From contig BCGN01000001.1 in assembly GCA_001599295.1 (NCBI GenBank), forward strand, positions 868,001 to 932,000: 64,000 nt of DNA. The letters are read 5' to 3'. The notes beneath the pieces were generated by a model, which saw only the letters and a list, made by a program, of their open reading frames with translations, did not search any database and was not told the origin of the DNA. Origin of the DNA: Sporopachydermia quercuum (lineage: Eukaryota > Ascomycota > Sporopachydermiomycetes > Sporopachydermiales > Sporopachydermiaceae). Position 1 is the first letter of the stretch, and each line of letters starts with the position of its first letter. A program made the position numbers and the translations under genes. This document shows, one piece after another, positions 1-12,220 of this stretch.

Positions 1-3000
1 TTCAATACTACCTCGCATGATAAAAATGACACTGTCCAGTTGGATTTCATCTATTCAACGACATAGCTTCAGGGGGTTCATAAATGACACTTTTTGAACT
101 TTTTTACTTACCGGTAATTATTTTCGATCGCTCTAACTATTTTTTTTCCATATTTTCTAACGAGAGTATTGAATTCTCCTTTACAATTTGTTTATGGGTA
201 ATAGAATCAGATCAAATAGGTATTTACTAGAATTCATTTGTGAGGAGTAGCCAATTGCCTTGTCAAATGGATTGTTACAGTGGTCTACTAATTGGTTTAA
301 ATGATTGAAGTAGCTAAGGGGACATACTTATTGAGCCTATTGAACGCTCAGATCTAGTGAACAAATAGTGTAATAATTACTTCAAAGATCATCATACTTT
401 TAGGATAGAATTAATGTTAACTATCCTTTGTAAAGGAGGTCGGATTTTCATTATTGTTCATGGCACCAAAAATCCCATAATCAAAATACCGGCTGAAAAA
501 ACTCTGGAACTAAACTATTGAACATGGGGATGTTCACTACCGGATGCTCATCTATTTCTCATCTAAAAAACAAAAGTAAAAGACGTAAACAAAGCACTGC
601 TTTCTATTTATTTCAAAAATGTTTATATTTGTTTTTCCAAGAACATTTGACAACCTATGAAAATTTCTCCTCCCTGGACTGAATTGTTTCCGCCAAATCA
701 CATGAAATGAGAATAAAGTTTTCATTTTTCAACCTAACTTACATATATAAAAACGCTCTCTTGGTTAAGTTTTTATGAATAGCAAGTAACCCAAGTATAA
801 GAAATATACAATGATACTGTTTTTTTCTTTTTTTCCTTCAAGCTCCTTCAATGTGCTATCTTTAACCTGAAGATAGGAACCAATCCATTTTCAACTTCTA
901 TTTCTGCTTTTTCAAACTTGGTTAATGAACTAATTTCAAGAAGTAGGGAAAACTTACTTACAGTTCAACTAAAAATCAAACTAAATCAGACTAAAATTTG
1001 TCTTGACAGTCAAAGAATTAAACTTTCAAGACCGTTTTGATTATTTTACGATTTCTCACTACCAAATAGCTTTAAATTAGGTTCAACTGCATAAGACCTT
1101 AACTTTAATGATATTTGAAAAGCCTTCGGCTTGGTTCAGCATTTCAATAAGTAATTATGGTACGTAGCAATAAATCAAACAAGAACTAATTATTTTTTAT
1201 TTGATTTGCTTGACTAATCAATTATGTAATTACTGAAAAATTTTGTTGAGTGCCTTGAAATCGACGGTCGTTGAGAGCCAGTGAGGTTAAATAAACAATA
1301 AAGTTTCCCTGTCACATTTTCACACTTTCAATGATGATAATATTTACATCAGTTCATAGTAAAAAAAAAGAATAGAAAAGTAAGCTAAAGTTATGTTAAT
1401 CTAACAACATTATAATATTAGAAGTTGCAAGTTAATCTACAGATTACGAACTAGTCATGAGGGGTTTCGTTGTTGATCACACTGAGCTGCTGATTATTAT
1501 ATCAACCTGTTACAATGAACTTTATGAAATACAGATATTTGAGTCATCGTTGTTTCTCCACAAACTATTCATTTCAATTAAAAGGGTGAAAAATCCGTTT
1601 TTAATTCAATTATTTACTCTCAAGTTCCGATCAAAGCACTCCCAGTCTCTCTAGAGATCCGGAATTTTAGCGTACTTTTGATAGAACCCTCAGAAATTGC
1701 ACTTAGCTAAATCAGTATAAATAATTGGATTTTCCGGTGTCTTCAAGATTTCCGAAGTTCCTACAGTCAGACTTCCTTTTTGCTCCAAGGAGAAAGAGCA
1801 TGTTTTGAGGAGAGTTGAAGAAAGAGGCTCATTGCCAAATTCAATTATTAGATATTGCTCGCTTTATAAGAGATCTTTACATTTAAACGGTTGCGAATAG
1901 GAATCAGTTCAAGAGAAGAATTTAGTTAACATCTAAAAGTTTCTCTCACCGTTTACCAGTTATTTTTTAAGTTTCCTTGCGCAGTCCGATACCTATTACA
2001 GTTTTCTCCATATGTAAATCATGCTGTTTTATTTGTTAGGCCAGCTGCAATTTATTCGACCTATCCCATAAATTGAAAAGGAATCAATAGATTATTTTTA
2101 ATAACAAATATCAAAAAAAGCAGTCAGTTTTTAAACCTCTAGCAGTTGACAAACAAATTGCTCGAAGGAGTTGTGATTATATGCAGTAAGAAATGCAAGA
2201 TCATAATTATCCGACAAAGTTTGCTCCTTCACACTGCCATGTTAAATAAAAGAATGGTCTGAACGAAACTCTATTGAAAGATTTCAACCAGATAGAAAAG
2301 AAAAAGGCTCCTAACAATGAGAAGTGTACTACTCATTCAATTATATTGAGAAATATTAAGAGATCATGACTATTTATTAGTCTTATGACACTTCTCATTG
2401 ACTACTTTATCGAGTCATTCGAAATTACCTTATTTCTACACTATTTAAGTTTTTGGTTTGCATTCATTAGAATAAACGAACTAATGTGTAACTTTAAATA
2501 AAGTTTCAGTTAATCCACTTTGTCCTATTTTTATTATGAATATTTCTCATTTGATATTTGCTGTGCTTGAGCTGTAATTCAGATTCAACGATATTATTAT
2601 TCGCCCAATAGCTGAGAATAGCTTAGTTCAACTCAAACGCAATGTAAGATTCCTTTTGTAAACATCCTTCAATAGAAGCAGTATCAATGAATTCTCTTCT
2701 GACATGTGTCTTACCCGTCATTAATTACACTTCAATCAAATTATTCGGCTATTCTTTTATCAAACAATAATGAAATTTATGTCCCTTTACCTTTTGTTGC
2801 CCTTAACAATTTAAATTAATTAACTCAATTATAATTGCAGGAAAATTTTCTAACATTACTGACCAAAATAATCACAAACTTTAATTTAGTTTAAGTTTAA
2901 GTGTTCACAGAATCTTCAATTTAAGCTTCAGTCGGCTTCATCAATTTGAATTAGGCGCACTACTATTCTGGTAAGCTTTGTGTTCAAAAGGAAGATCAGA

Positions 3001-3470
3001 TTTAGATAGACCCTCTCTTAACTTATCAGTACAACATCTTGTACGTTACGACCACCACTTGGTCCTTGCTAGTCCATCATTCTCTTCGTCTCCTACTTGT
3101 TCCCATCCTCAAACATCATTCCTCCTCCAAGTCTTTCAAAACAACAATTTTTCATGGAGAAAAACCTGTTGGTTCTGCTGACCAAGGTCCAGACATTTGA
3201 AACTAATTAATAGTAGTGCTTATAAGTTGACTCGCCTGTATGCTCTTTATATTGTTTATCTATAACCCATGGGAAATTAAGAGAAGTACGGGATCGGAAG
3301 CATAAACAACAAGAACAGAAAGCCGAGACATTGAAGAATTGATCAAATTTGGCCTCTCAGAGAAACATAACCTTTATGACAAGGCAAACACGCTTCTTAA
3401 AAGTATAAATGGAAAGTTTCAAGCGGGGAATCGATTGGAATACGTATAACTAGTATATGTCTGATGAATT
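1..3470. other. Gene-free upstream region of the APSES gene
   Basis: No reading frame here looks like a protein. The open frames present are short and resemble no family. The stretch is AT-rich with many poly-T and poly-A runs. It lies upstream of an EFG1-type regulator, and the Candida albicans EFG1 gene is known for a very long promoter and leader, so a large control region is a reasonable inference. I see no tRNA, array or repeat in it. Confidence 0.55.
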
Positions 3471-3490
3471 ATGAATTACAGAGATTATAA
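3457..3490 (+). promoter_or_regulatory. Two overlapping micro-uORFs at the APSES-gene start
   Basis: ATG at 3457 opens a five-codon frame whose TGA (3472-3474) overlaps the main ATG at 3471, giving ATGA. A second ATG at 3464 opens an eight-codon frame ending at 3490 inside the gene. Both precede the main start and are out of frame with it. If the mRNA includes them, they would limit initiation at the main ATG or make it depend on reinitiation or leaky scanning. The main frame itself is closed upstream by a TGA at 3462. Confidence 0.5.
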
Positions 3491-4224
3491 TAATTACATT
3501 TCTCAATCGAATTCCCAGAACACTGGGAATTCTGGAATGGTGTCTTATACATCACCTACAATGAATACGAATGTGATAAACAGTCAAAAAGTGGCATCTC
3601 CTTCGGGAACAGGAATAGTAGAATTAGCAGCACAAGAAGCAAATATGATTGGTACTTCAGGATCAAAACTCAATTCTTCTCCGGGAACCTCTAGCTCAAC
3701 TTACAACTATCCGTATTCATATTCTACGTATCAATACTCTCGTGGGGGTAACCAAACCTATGAAAATTCACCTAGTTTGATGCAACCTCAACCTCAATCT
3801 CAGCCGCAGCAACCACAGTCTCAGCATCTACAACAGGATCAACAACTTCAACAGCAATCCCAATCACAGCAACCATACTATAGCAATCCTCAACACCAGT
3901 CTACAAATGTTCCCAATAACCAGTACTATTTCAGTGAATCTTCATATGATCCTTCACTTCGTAGTAGTTACGGTACATCAACTTCCGATATACTTTCGAG
4001 TCATCAACTTCAAACAAAGCAGCCAGGGCATCGACAAGTTCCATCTCAGCTTTCAAATTCTAGTGTAAATCCGAGTAATAATTCTGTATCAAACCAATCA
4101 TCCAATCAGTATCAGTATCCCTATCAATATCAATATCAACAACAGCCACAACCACAATTACAACAACAGCCACAACCACAACCACAACCACAACCACAAC
4201 TACAACCACAACCACAACCGCATC

Positions 4225-4280
<56 letters not shown>

Positions 4281-5012
4281 CCATCACAACCGCGGCAACA
4301 AAGCCATCAACAGCAGAATCATCAATTGAACTATCAACAAGAAAAGTACTACAACCATAATAGAAATATGCAACAAGATACTTACATGTATAATAATTCG
4401 CAAGATGTACCGTTGAGGCCTATGGAATCTTCTACAAATAATAGTTTAATACCATCAACTAATGGGCCACCTTCTTCGGATTTCATCTATCAAGCACAAT
4501 CATCTTCAATAGCAACGATCCCAGAAGAAAAGCCTCGTCAATATTCAAAAGGATACTCGACCACTTCTTCAATTGCTTCAGCATCTTCAGTTACAACAAC
4601 ATTGGCAATTCCTCTACATGCCTATAAACCCAGAATAACTACAACTGTATGGGAAGATGAATGCACCATTTGCTATCAAGTAGAGTCAAGAGGAATTGTT
4701 GTGGCGCGAAGAGAAGATAACAATTTCATAAATGGAACCAAACTTTTAAACGTGGTACCAAGAATGACAAGAGGTCGTCGTGATGGTATTTTGAAACTTG
4801 AGAAAAACAGGAAAGTTGTGAAATTAGGTAGTATGAATCTTAAAGGAGTTTGGATCCCATTTGATAGAGCCAAATCAATTGCAAAAGAAGAAGGAATCGA
4901 GGAAGATTTGTACCCTCTTTTCGTTGAAAATATACAAAATTTACTTTACAATCCTAATTCTAATCCTGCTGCCGCTGTTCAATTTAATGCCAAGTCTGAG
5001 AATACCGTGTGA
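3471..5012 (+). CDS. EFG1: EFG1/SOK2-type APSES transcription factor
   Basis: This encodes 513 aa. Residues about 388-490 form an APSES DNA-binding domain: TVWEDE, the helix-turn-helix segment [19 protein letters not shown] and LKGVWIPF are all visible. APSES factors of this group (Efg1, Efh1, Sok2, Phd1, StuA) bind DNA in the nucleus and control morphology and the cAMP/PKA response. The first 380 residues are low-complexity and rich in Ser, Gln, Asn and Tyr, with a PQ/polyQ block at residues about 223-271. Only about 30 residues follow the domain; C. albicans Efg1 has a long Gln-rich tail, so this one is tail-less. The loop reads NVVPRMTRG, two residues longer than the usual NVTKMTRG. No intron is evident. 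Which paralogue it is (EFG1, EFH1, SOK2 or PHD1) cannot be settled here; family membership is secure. Confidence 0.88.
4138..4282 (+). repeat. CCA/CAA trinucleotide tract (PQ and polyQ)
   Basis: Irregular CAACCACAA repeats coding for Pro-Gln are followed by an almost pure CAA run coding for about 19 glutamines. It lies inside the APSES gene and is probably length-variable. The long poly-Val frame on the other strand is only its shadow. Confidence 0.9.
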
Positions 5013-8000
5013 ATAAAGTGCTTATATTTCTTTAATATTAGTATCATATTACTTTAATTTGTGCTTGTATTTCGTTGTATTTGTTCTCTCCAAACTTCGT
5101 ATTATAGATTCATCAGTATTTCTGTCTGACACAACCGATATTAACTCTTTTCTTCGTTTTTTCTACTTTCACATCAGCTTCCTACATTTGTTCATATGTA
5201 AGAATCAAACGGGGCAACGACATAACGCGGTGAACTACCTCGATTACCTTGCTATTTGATTTAAGTTGATTTCAGGAAGTTTTACGGTATTTTCCTTCAT
5301 TTTCGTTTCCCTTCCTTTGGTCTAGTTTCATTGACTCGATTGCTTTTATAGTTACAATTTCTTTGTTATGTATTCTTGCTTCCTTACTCTTTCTCCTATC
5401 CTTCCATTAGTTATGTCATTTGCTGCAACGTGTATCAACAGATCAATTATTTATTTGATATTCTAGGTTTTATGTTTCATATTTCATATTTCTTAATTCG
5501 TTTTAATTTTTATTTTTCTTCTTCTTTCTGATTGAAGGGTATTGTAAATAATTTGTTGATTTCAATTGATTTCTTTATCAGATAACTTATCAAGATCATG
5601 TGATTACTCCTCTTCTTGGTAATTTCTTGTCGGATGGCATTTCCCCCTAAAAGTCAAGTTTTTGAAAGCAATCAATGCCTTATTATTCCGCTGACTCCAT
5701 TCTATGGTATACGGCGTCTCTAGCTCACCAAGTGAATAATTATTATTAATAGGGCCACTATATGCTTTGTCTATTATTTATTGGAATATACTGCTATTGA
5801 TCCTCTCTCTCGAGATTATGCGAAGGTTGTTAAACGTCATTATGGTTCCTTCCAAGATTTATCAATCTTACTCTGAGACGGATAAAATCAAAAAATAGTC
5901 ATTGATGGAGCAAGTTACCTTGGTATATTGAGTTATTGGCAGTGGAGGGTGGTATAGACAATGACTAATAATAGCTATCAACTCAATCCATCAAGCTCAT
6001 TACGCTAGTGTGTTGATTAGCTGGTTGGTTAGCGTTAATCATGGTATAGAGTATGATGCTCTTCGCATACTTCCTAACCCAATTTTAACTTTTATCACTT
6101 CTTGTCCTGATAAGACGAATGATTTCACTGATGATAGTTTAACTACCAGTTATAGTAGTTCAGCGGAAGCCAATAAATATTCAGGTGGAAGCAGGAAGGT
6201 GTATCTTCCCAAAAGAATAAGAAATAAAGTATAAAAATTAAAAAAATGAAGGAATGAAGGAAAAATTCGAATAGGGTCTATTTTGAATTGATTGATCTAG
6301 TAATCATTTTGTAAGGATAGGAAAAGGAAGAAAATAAAACAATTAAACAATCAATCACAGTAGTGGTCTCACTAATCTGGCTCCCATTGGATGGTAAAAA
6401 TGCATAATAGAGTTCTATCAACTCAAAACATCTTGTTTAAGTTATTTGTCAATTGACTTTCAAATAGGACGATTCCATTCAGAATAAGATTTGATGTAAC
6501 GAAATGCAAGGTACTCTTCGGTCAATTAATATTGTACGACAAGCCTTGTAAAGTTTGACTTAATAATAAAAAGTAAAGAGTATGGCGAGATTTAACCTCA
6601 TCGTATAATGTTTGAGTTAAAGACTATCAAACTAGTGAAAATATCAATCTACCGTAAACATTCCCTTCCCACGCTCTTTTGTTCACAGCAATTTAGTATG
6701 TGAATTTAGAATAACGGATCATTTGAACAATGTAAGAATATCAAAAATTTGCAGTTTTGGTTGATCAAGGTATAAATGGGACAGGCAATGGAACGATATC
6801 CTATAAATAAAAAGATCTATAAATGATCAATCGAGGGAAAATTGAACTAATAATTCTGGTATATCGATATAGCAAGTTCATTTTGAATAAACTAATAAGC
6901 TGATTAAGCAGCTCGGAATAGTAATGGAAAACAAAGTAACTTTGAATGTTCGAGCAAGCTCAGAGATTTTCCTTTGCATCGAAAACCCTGTCTTTATAAA
7001 CAGAGACCTTTGCAAGAGGCATTTGCCAGACCTTTAGAAGGCAGACCTTTCGATGAGTGAGAAGCCCCCAAAATAATTATAATCAGAACTTTAAATTATA
7101 CGTAAGTGTTTATCTTCCTTTTTAGGCGCTCTTTCTATCTAAACTTTGGAGTGCCATTTGAACCCCAGCTGAAATTGAATTTGAAATAGAAGTAGTAGAG
7201 AACCTTATTTAAGATGAAGCTAATGCATTTCAGATACTAACTCATGGAACAAATGCTAAATTATACTTTGATATGACTTGAGAAGGGAGACAATAAGGCA
7301 AGAGAGATCTTTTGAACAAGTCAAATTCTGGGAAGATGCAATTAAGGCTGAACTGAGTATATAGTACTTTCTACCATCACTAAATTTCATCCACTGATAT
7401 ACAGAAGTGCATGCTTGTTTCAGAGTAAACTGCACTGATTCGATCCAGGAAAGCAATTATTAAATAGCTGGAAATAAATATGGGGTTCTTCTTGTACGTG
7501 CATCGTACGAATTATGAGAAATATACTTAAAATATGGGGAATAGGCATGATGATCAGAGCATCGTGAAAGTAACAGTATTGTTATTGCATTTCCATTTAC
7601 TAAACGAATTTATTAGGAATTGATCTGAACAATGAAAAGTCTTAATCTTTGCAAGCAAGTGTCACTATCAAGCGGCACTGCTCCGCAATTCAGCGCGACC
7701 TCAAAGTATAATCAGCAAGGCAAAAAATTTAACAACTAAAAGGCGGATCACCAAGATTCTTGAAAATCTTTTTTCGTATTCTATTACTATCAAGTAATGC
7801 TTTTTCAATAATCCTTTGATCTGACCTAGTTTCTACTCTTCTTTCTTTTAACATTTCCTTATTTATCAGAAACAATAGTTTTAGGAATGAAATTGTCTAT
7901 AAAGTCTTAACTCACCGCTAACTTAATGAACGCAAGATTGAAGTAAAGACAATTAACATATATGATTATGTAATCAATGAACTGAATATTTATTATGCTG

Positions 8001-8561
8001 TTATTTACGCATATGATGATATGTTCATCTAGATCAATTTTCTTTCCAATTAGACATTGCATGAAACTTTTCTTTCTCTCTTCCTATATAAATTGTTATT
8101 CCATGAAAAATCATCTGAATAAGTAATGATCGAACTAAGAAGATGCTAAAAGGGATTGTTAAATTTAGTCATTGTATATTATCACTCTTTGAATAATTGA
8201 GCACAGGTTGAATAAGTAAGTTAGCAAATTTGAATAACAATTGAAGTGTTGAGCAAAGTTCAAAATGATGATTCACTTAGCTTTTATAAACTTTTCTTTC
8301 TGGCATCTCTAATGTTAGGGACCCTAACGGGTCTCGATGAGTAGAATCCATGACTAAACTCTGAAATTGAATTGAAACTCATAACTTCTTTTAATCTTGA
8401 CAAAACTGTTTGTTGACAAGAGTACTAACAATATAGGTTCTTGGTTCTTAAAGTATGACTGTATGACTATGATATCATACCATCCAATCTCGAATTCTTA
8501 TTCATCTGATTGCAGTAGGAAAAATCTGTGTGTAATGATTACAACTAGAATAAAGCTTCGT
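5013..8561. other. Gene-free region between the APSES gene and NMD4
   Basis: This is 3.5 kb with no convincing gene on either strand. It must hold the 3' ends of the two flanking genes, which converge here. Open frames around 6010-6234 and 7256-7456 have no usable ATG context or recognisable family. A non-coding RNA could be present but nothing in the sequence proves one. Confidence 0.5.
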
Positions 8562-9407
8562 CTAAGTAGGTGTCCATAATTGACCCCTTCCTCTTCTTAT
8601 ATAAGTATCAAACTTAACTGTAGATTTTCCGTTACTCTTCAATGACTCAATGGACACGAGAGGAATACCATAAGCCTCAGCCCATATTTTAACAGAATGA
8701 TTTTCAGTTGCTAATTTCCAGTTGTTACTATTGGCATGGATTTGATATAGAACAGCAGATAGTAACCTTTTAATGTTGACAGGAGTTTTATGTTTCTTGT
8801 CTCGTTTTGAAGATCTTGCTTTGAATAATGGTCTGTTATCCGGTTTGTTGCCAACCACCTCCGATTCCTTTTTTTTGGCATCAACTTCAACAGTCAAGTC
8901 AAATAAATCAGGTTTCTTGTGCAGAAACTTTTGGCACTTGCTCCAGTCTTCATAAGTTTCTTCAGGGTCTTGGAATATCAACGTCTTATTTTTCTTCTTC
9001 CTGACAAGCTCTTCCAAGTATCTGATTACATCCCTGGCCTGTCTCGATCGAATTGAGGCTCCTTTCTTCAAATGGTCGAGTTCGTCTAAAACCATATTTG
9101 GAATGAAAAAATTAACCTTTTCCTGTTCAATCAATGACTTAAATGTGGGCAAACCCTGAACTAGTATGGAAACATCAATAATGTATACTTCTTTCCCTTC
9201 CAAAGTTTCTGGACTGGTATCGTGCTCAATCTTTCCTCTGATAGAAGAGGAAAGATTTCCTTTCAAGCTATTTCTGTCGTTCATCTGATAATTTTGTGTT
9301 TGTTTTTGTATAGCAAGTTCTCTTCTGATTGTTTCATTTATTTCCAAAGCCAACGACTCGCCTTGAGCAAATCCAACTCCAGATTGTCCATCTGATTCTG
9401 TATCCAT
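8562..9407 (-). CDS. NMD4: NMD4-like PIN-domain protein
   Basis: This encodes 281 aa. A PIN domain begins near residue 70: YIIDVSILVQG carries the first acidic position (Asp78), NFFIPNMVLDELDHLKKG matches the NFYIPTFTLNELDFL segment of yeast Nmd4, and the end has NWKLATENHSVKIWAEAYGIPLVSI like the Nmd4 C-terminal half. Yeast Nmd4 binds the Upf1 helicase in nonsense-mediated decay. The about 70-residue N-terminal extension and the basic insert around residues 175-215 make it longer than the 218-aa S. cerevisiae protein. Several PIN catalytic acidic residues appear absent, as in Nmd4, so nuclease activity is doubtful. The ATG at 9407 is the first in frame. MTF1 lies upstream on the same strand. 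Confidence 0.8.
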   Translation of the reverse strand: MDTESDGQSGVGFAQGESLALEINETIRRELAIQKQTQNYQMNDRNSLKGNLSSSIRGKIEHDTSPETLEGKEVYIIDVSILVQGLPTFKSLIEQEKVNFFIPNMVLDELDHLKKGASIRSRQARDVIRYLEELVRKKKNKTLIFQDPEETYEDWSKCQKFLHKKPDLFDLTVEVDAKKKESEVVGNKPDNRPLFKARSSKRDKKHKTPVNIKRLLSAVLYQIHANSNNWKLATENHSVKIWAEAYGIPLVSIESLKSNGKSTVKFDTYIRRGRGQLWTPT

Positions 9408-10431
9408 CTTTCTTCCCTCGCTTTACCTGACCTTTCTGTTTAACCTTTCTTCATATTGCTTTATAAGCTTAAATATAAGCTGTTAACACTTATCTGCCAG
9501 AGCTCAGCAACAACTATGATAAAAATGATACAACTAGAATCATTCACATATTAACTCCCCATCATTTATTTACCTTTTCGCTAACATTACACTAACACGT
9601 TATGTGATCAGAGAGGGTTTAATGCTTACGTAATCTATTAAAGATATGATTATATTGGAAGTAAACAGGAAGGCATATTTATGGATATAAATGTTTCAAT
9701 GCCATGATGAAGCTTGTCATTGATATGCTAGACTTGCGGTTTTTATACCAAATAATGCGGCTTGAGTTACTGGTACTTTTTGTCCGATTTCAGTAAAATG
9801 GAAACCGTCGTATTTCAGCATCAGGGATCAGGGTACTACCACTTCAATGCACGTCCCGCTTTATCATGCATCCAGTACATACCAGTTACCAAATTCATTT
9901 CTCACTGTTTCTCCATTGTCAACAAAATTCATGCTGAAAACATAAAAAGAGTGGGTACTCTTAGCTATTGAATAACTTATAGGCAAGAAATTGGTACATT
10001 TTACTTCATGTCATCAACATATAGCATGTTTTTCCATCAATAGTAAACTCTCACAGCTATGCACTATATCTCCTTATGCAGTGCACCTGCAGAGTGAAAT
10101 TGAACTCAATTCATATGGACTTCTTCCACAGAATCACTTTTCCATCTTTTCTCCATACAATTCATTCATGAATAATAAAGACAATACTTATTTATTTAAC
10201 TTTTATCTAATACCAAATAACTTCAGTCAAAACCTTAGCAAACTCAAATAAAAGGTATAGATTCATCTATGCATAGAAAAACATGAGCAATATGAAAAAG
10301 AAAAAAAAGAATACAAGGTTCTTTCATTTATATACAGGTAATATATACAGAAGGAAGAAAGAAACAACTGATTGTCTCTTCTCTTTTCAGTTGAATCAAT
10401 TAAATCAAATCAAATTCACAGTACAATAGCT
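9408..10431. other. Spacer between NMD4 and MTF1
   Basis: Holds the NMD4 promoter and the MTF1 3' end (both minus strand). Frames seen at 9762-9971 and 9991-10251 lack an ATG start in good context and resemble nothing known. No RNA gene was recognised. Confidence 0.5.
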
Positions 10432-11629
10432 TCATTCATCTGCATCTGGAACCTCTGGCGGAACAAAGTCAAGGGATGGAGGATTGGTGGGGTCGTCAAA
10501 AACATCAATCAAAATTTCCGGCTTGAAAGGCCATTTACGGAACTCCTCTGCAATTCTTTCGAATTGAGGTACTGAAAGTTCTCGAACTGGAATGTGTAAA
10601 ATATCTTTCAAATTATCTGATAAATACTCGGCGCCACCGCAGCCCAAGGTATTGAGAGCAGATGACAAAGGGAGAGATCCCAGAACAAAGAGACGTTTGG
10701 TGATGTACTCGAAATTGTCCAAATCAACTGTGCAGGGTTTTGGTTTGACGTCTAATAAAGCCATTGGATAATGAATATCAAACATAGATTTATCTCGTGT
10801 AAGAACAATTGGATCAAATCGACTGAAGTCCTGAAAATACGCACCGGGAAGTTTTTTGACTCCTCGTTTAATTACACCAGGACTTGGTGGAGCAGAAATA
10901 GCAAGTAGATCAATATCACAAGATGCTTCGCCAATAACTGTACATCGAGATCGAGAAACACTTCCGATTGGTGCTATCATCTTCACAGCAGTTGTAAGAT
11001 TTGTCCACAATAGCATTCTAACATGTCCATATTTCTGTAACCAATTACTATTAGCGCAACAATTCAACCATTGCATAAATAGCTGTTCTCCTTGTTTCTT
11101 GGCTGTACAATTTCCTGTGAGTAAGACATTTGGGTGCATTTCTGATTCATTTCTCCCTAGTTTTGGAACATCTTGCAAAAACTCTTTCTCTACAGCTTCA
11201 AATCCTACCCACTGATAAGGATCTTCTGATACAAGAAACGCTTGGCCAGAGGCAGTTGGAAAAAATGTGCTATTGATGATTTTTTGCGCACCGTTAAAAG
11301 GTTCCATTAAAACATGTCTTCTCGGCTGGAGACTATTGAACATTGTTGCAGACCAAATTGCTGGTCCCGGATAGGCATCAATAAGTGTGAAACTGTTAGG
11401 CTTGTAAGATTCCTTCAACTTTGCCTTAGCAATGATCTGCTCTTGACCAACATGTTAATACTTCTTCTAATTGCCAAGAACCAATAACTTAGTGTACTTC
11501 TATAACCTGAAGCTCGCTTGCTCCCTAATCAAACTGATACATACCACCAACAGTATGATCGGTCAGATGAGATCTGCCAAACATACTCCTACCTCCTGCG
11601 TTAGGAATACTATACGGTACCTTCTTCAT
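10432..11629 (-). CDS. MTF1: MTF1, mitochondrial RNA polymerase specificity factor (2 exons)
   Basis: Two exons, 11545-11629 and 10432-11441, give 364 aa (S. cerevisiae 341). Mtf1 is the mitochondrial sigma-like factor that partners Rpo41 in promoter melting and has a methyltransferase-like fold. Visible matches to yeast Mtf1: DAYPGPAIWSATMFN for DLYPGVGIQSAIFYN, the DPYQW segment, QWLNCCANSNWL followed by the GHVRMLLW stretch, and WPFKPEILIDVFDD near the end. The short first exon supplies the FG-x(3)-L-x(2)-HTVG stretch that aligns with the yeast N-terminus, and the splice makes G|AG = Glu29, giving HTVGEQIIAKAKL. The exon 2 frame has no ATG before the core domain, which makes the intron necessary. 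It is separated from TAF7 by a shared 590-bp divergent promoter. Confidence 0.88.
11442..11544 (-). other. MTF1 intron (103 nt)
   Basis: Donor GTATGT at 11544-11539, branch TATTAAC at 11460-11454, acceptor CAAG ending at 11442. Phase 1. Confidence 0.85.
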
Positions 11630-12220
11630 GATGAACTGTATCAACTTCTACCCGATAGTACATCTAACAATCTATCTCTTCCTTCCTCTATCTCATTAGT
11701 ATCAAGAACCCAGTTATCAATTCCATCCGATCTACTCATTTCGTGTTGTAGTCGTAAGAATAATCGTAAGAATAAACCGTTTGGAAGATGAGATAGACAG
11801 TTAATCTTCGTTGTTTTTCACTCTTAGAAAAATTTCTTTGGATGGCACGTGATGTATAATGAGAAAAATATTGCGGAAACGATGCCAAGGATAAGTGTTC
11901 TGTCCCATATCACATAATGTTTCAATCTCCCTTATTATGTCGATTGGAATTATCATCATGAAACTAACTGTTAATAACAGGAAAAGGGAAATAGAATAAC
12001 ACTGTATTTCAAGTTTATCAATCTCGCAGTGACTGTTAATATCGTTTACCGGTCCAGCTATTTCAATTCTCGTGCTGCTAGAAAATATTGCAAATGGTGA
12101 ACTCCAACTATCAATCATACTTACCTGTATAGATTGGAATCAGCTTTTTGATGACAACAGAAAGGATCAGAGGCAATCACAACGTTTTAAGAGCTCAGTG
12201 CTGCTCGCGTAGAACGAAAT
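11630..12220. promoter_or_regulatory. Divergent MTF1/TAF7 promoter
   Basis: 591 bp between the two start codons. It contains the short uORF described separately and a CACGTG E-box at about 11847. A 105-codon frame on the minus strand (11801-12118) resembles no family and is not called. Confidence 0.5.
11641..11739 (-). other. 32-codon upstream ORF before MTF1
   Basis: ATG at 11739 to TGA at 11641, ending 11 nt before the MTF1 start and in another frame. It begins MSRSDGIDNW and is rich in Asp, Glu and Arg, with ordinary codon use. It could be a translated uORF on a long MTF1 leader, or chance. No donor site upstream would make it the last exon of another gene. Confidence 0.3.

Noticed and set aside
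4060-4287. 75-codon poly-Val frame, minus strand
   Set aside because: Shadow of the CAA/CCA repeat in the APSES gene.
6010-6234. 74-codon frame in the gap after the APSES gene
   Set aside because: Opens at GTG in poor context, with no recognisable family or splice partner.
11471-11791. 106-codon plus-strand frame
   Set aside because: Begins with TTG, lies antisense to MTF1 exon 1 and its intron, and resembles no family.
11801-12118. 105-codon minus-strand frame between MTF1 and TAF7
   Set aside because: No family resemblance, and no donor/acceptor pair that would join it to MTF1. The GTAAGT at 12125 has no ATG upstream before TAF7.
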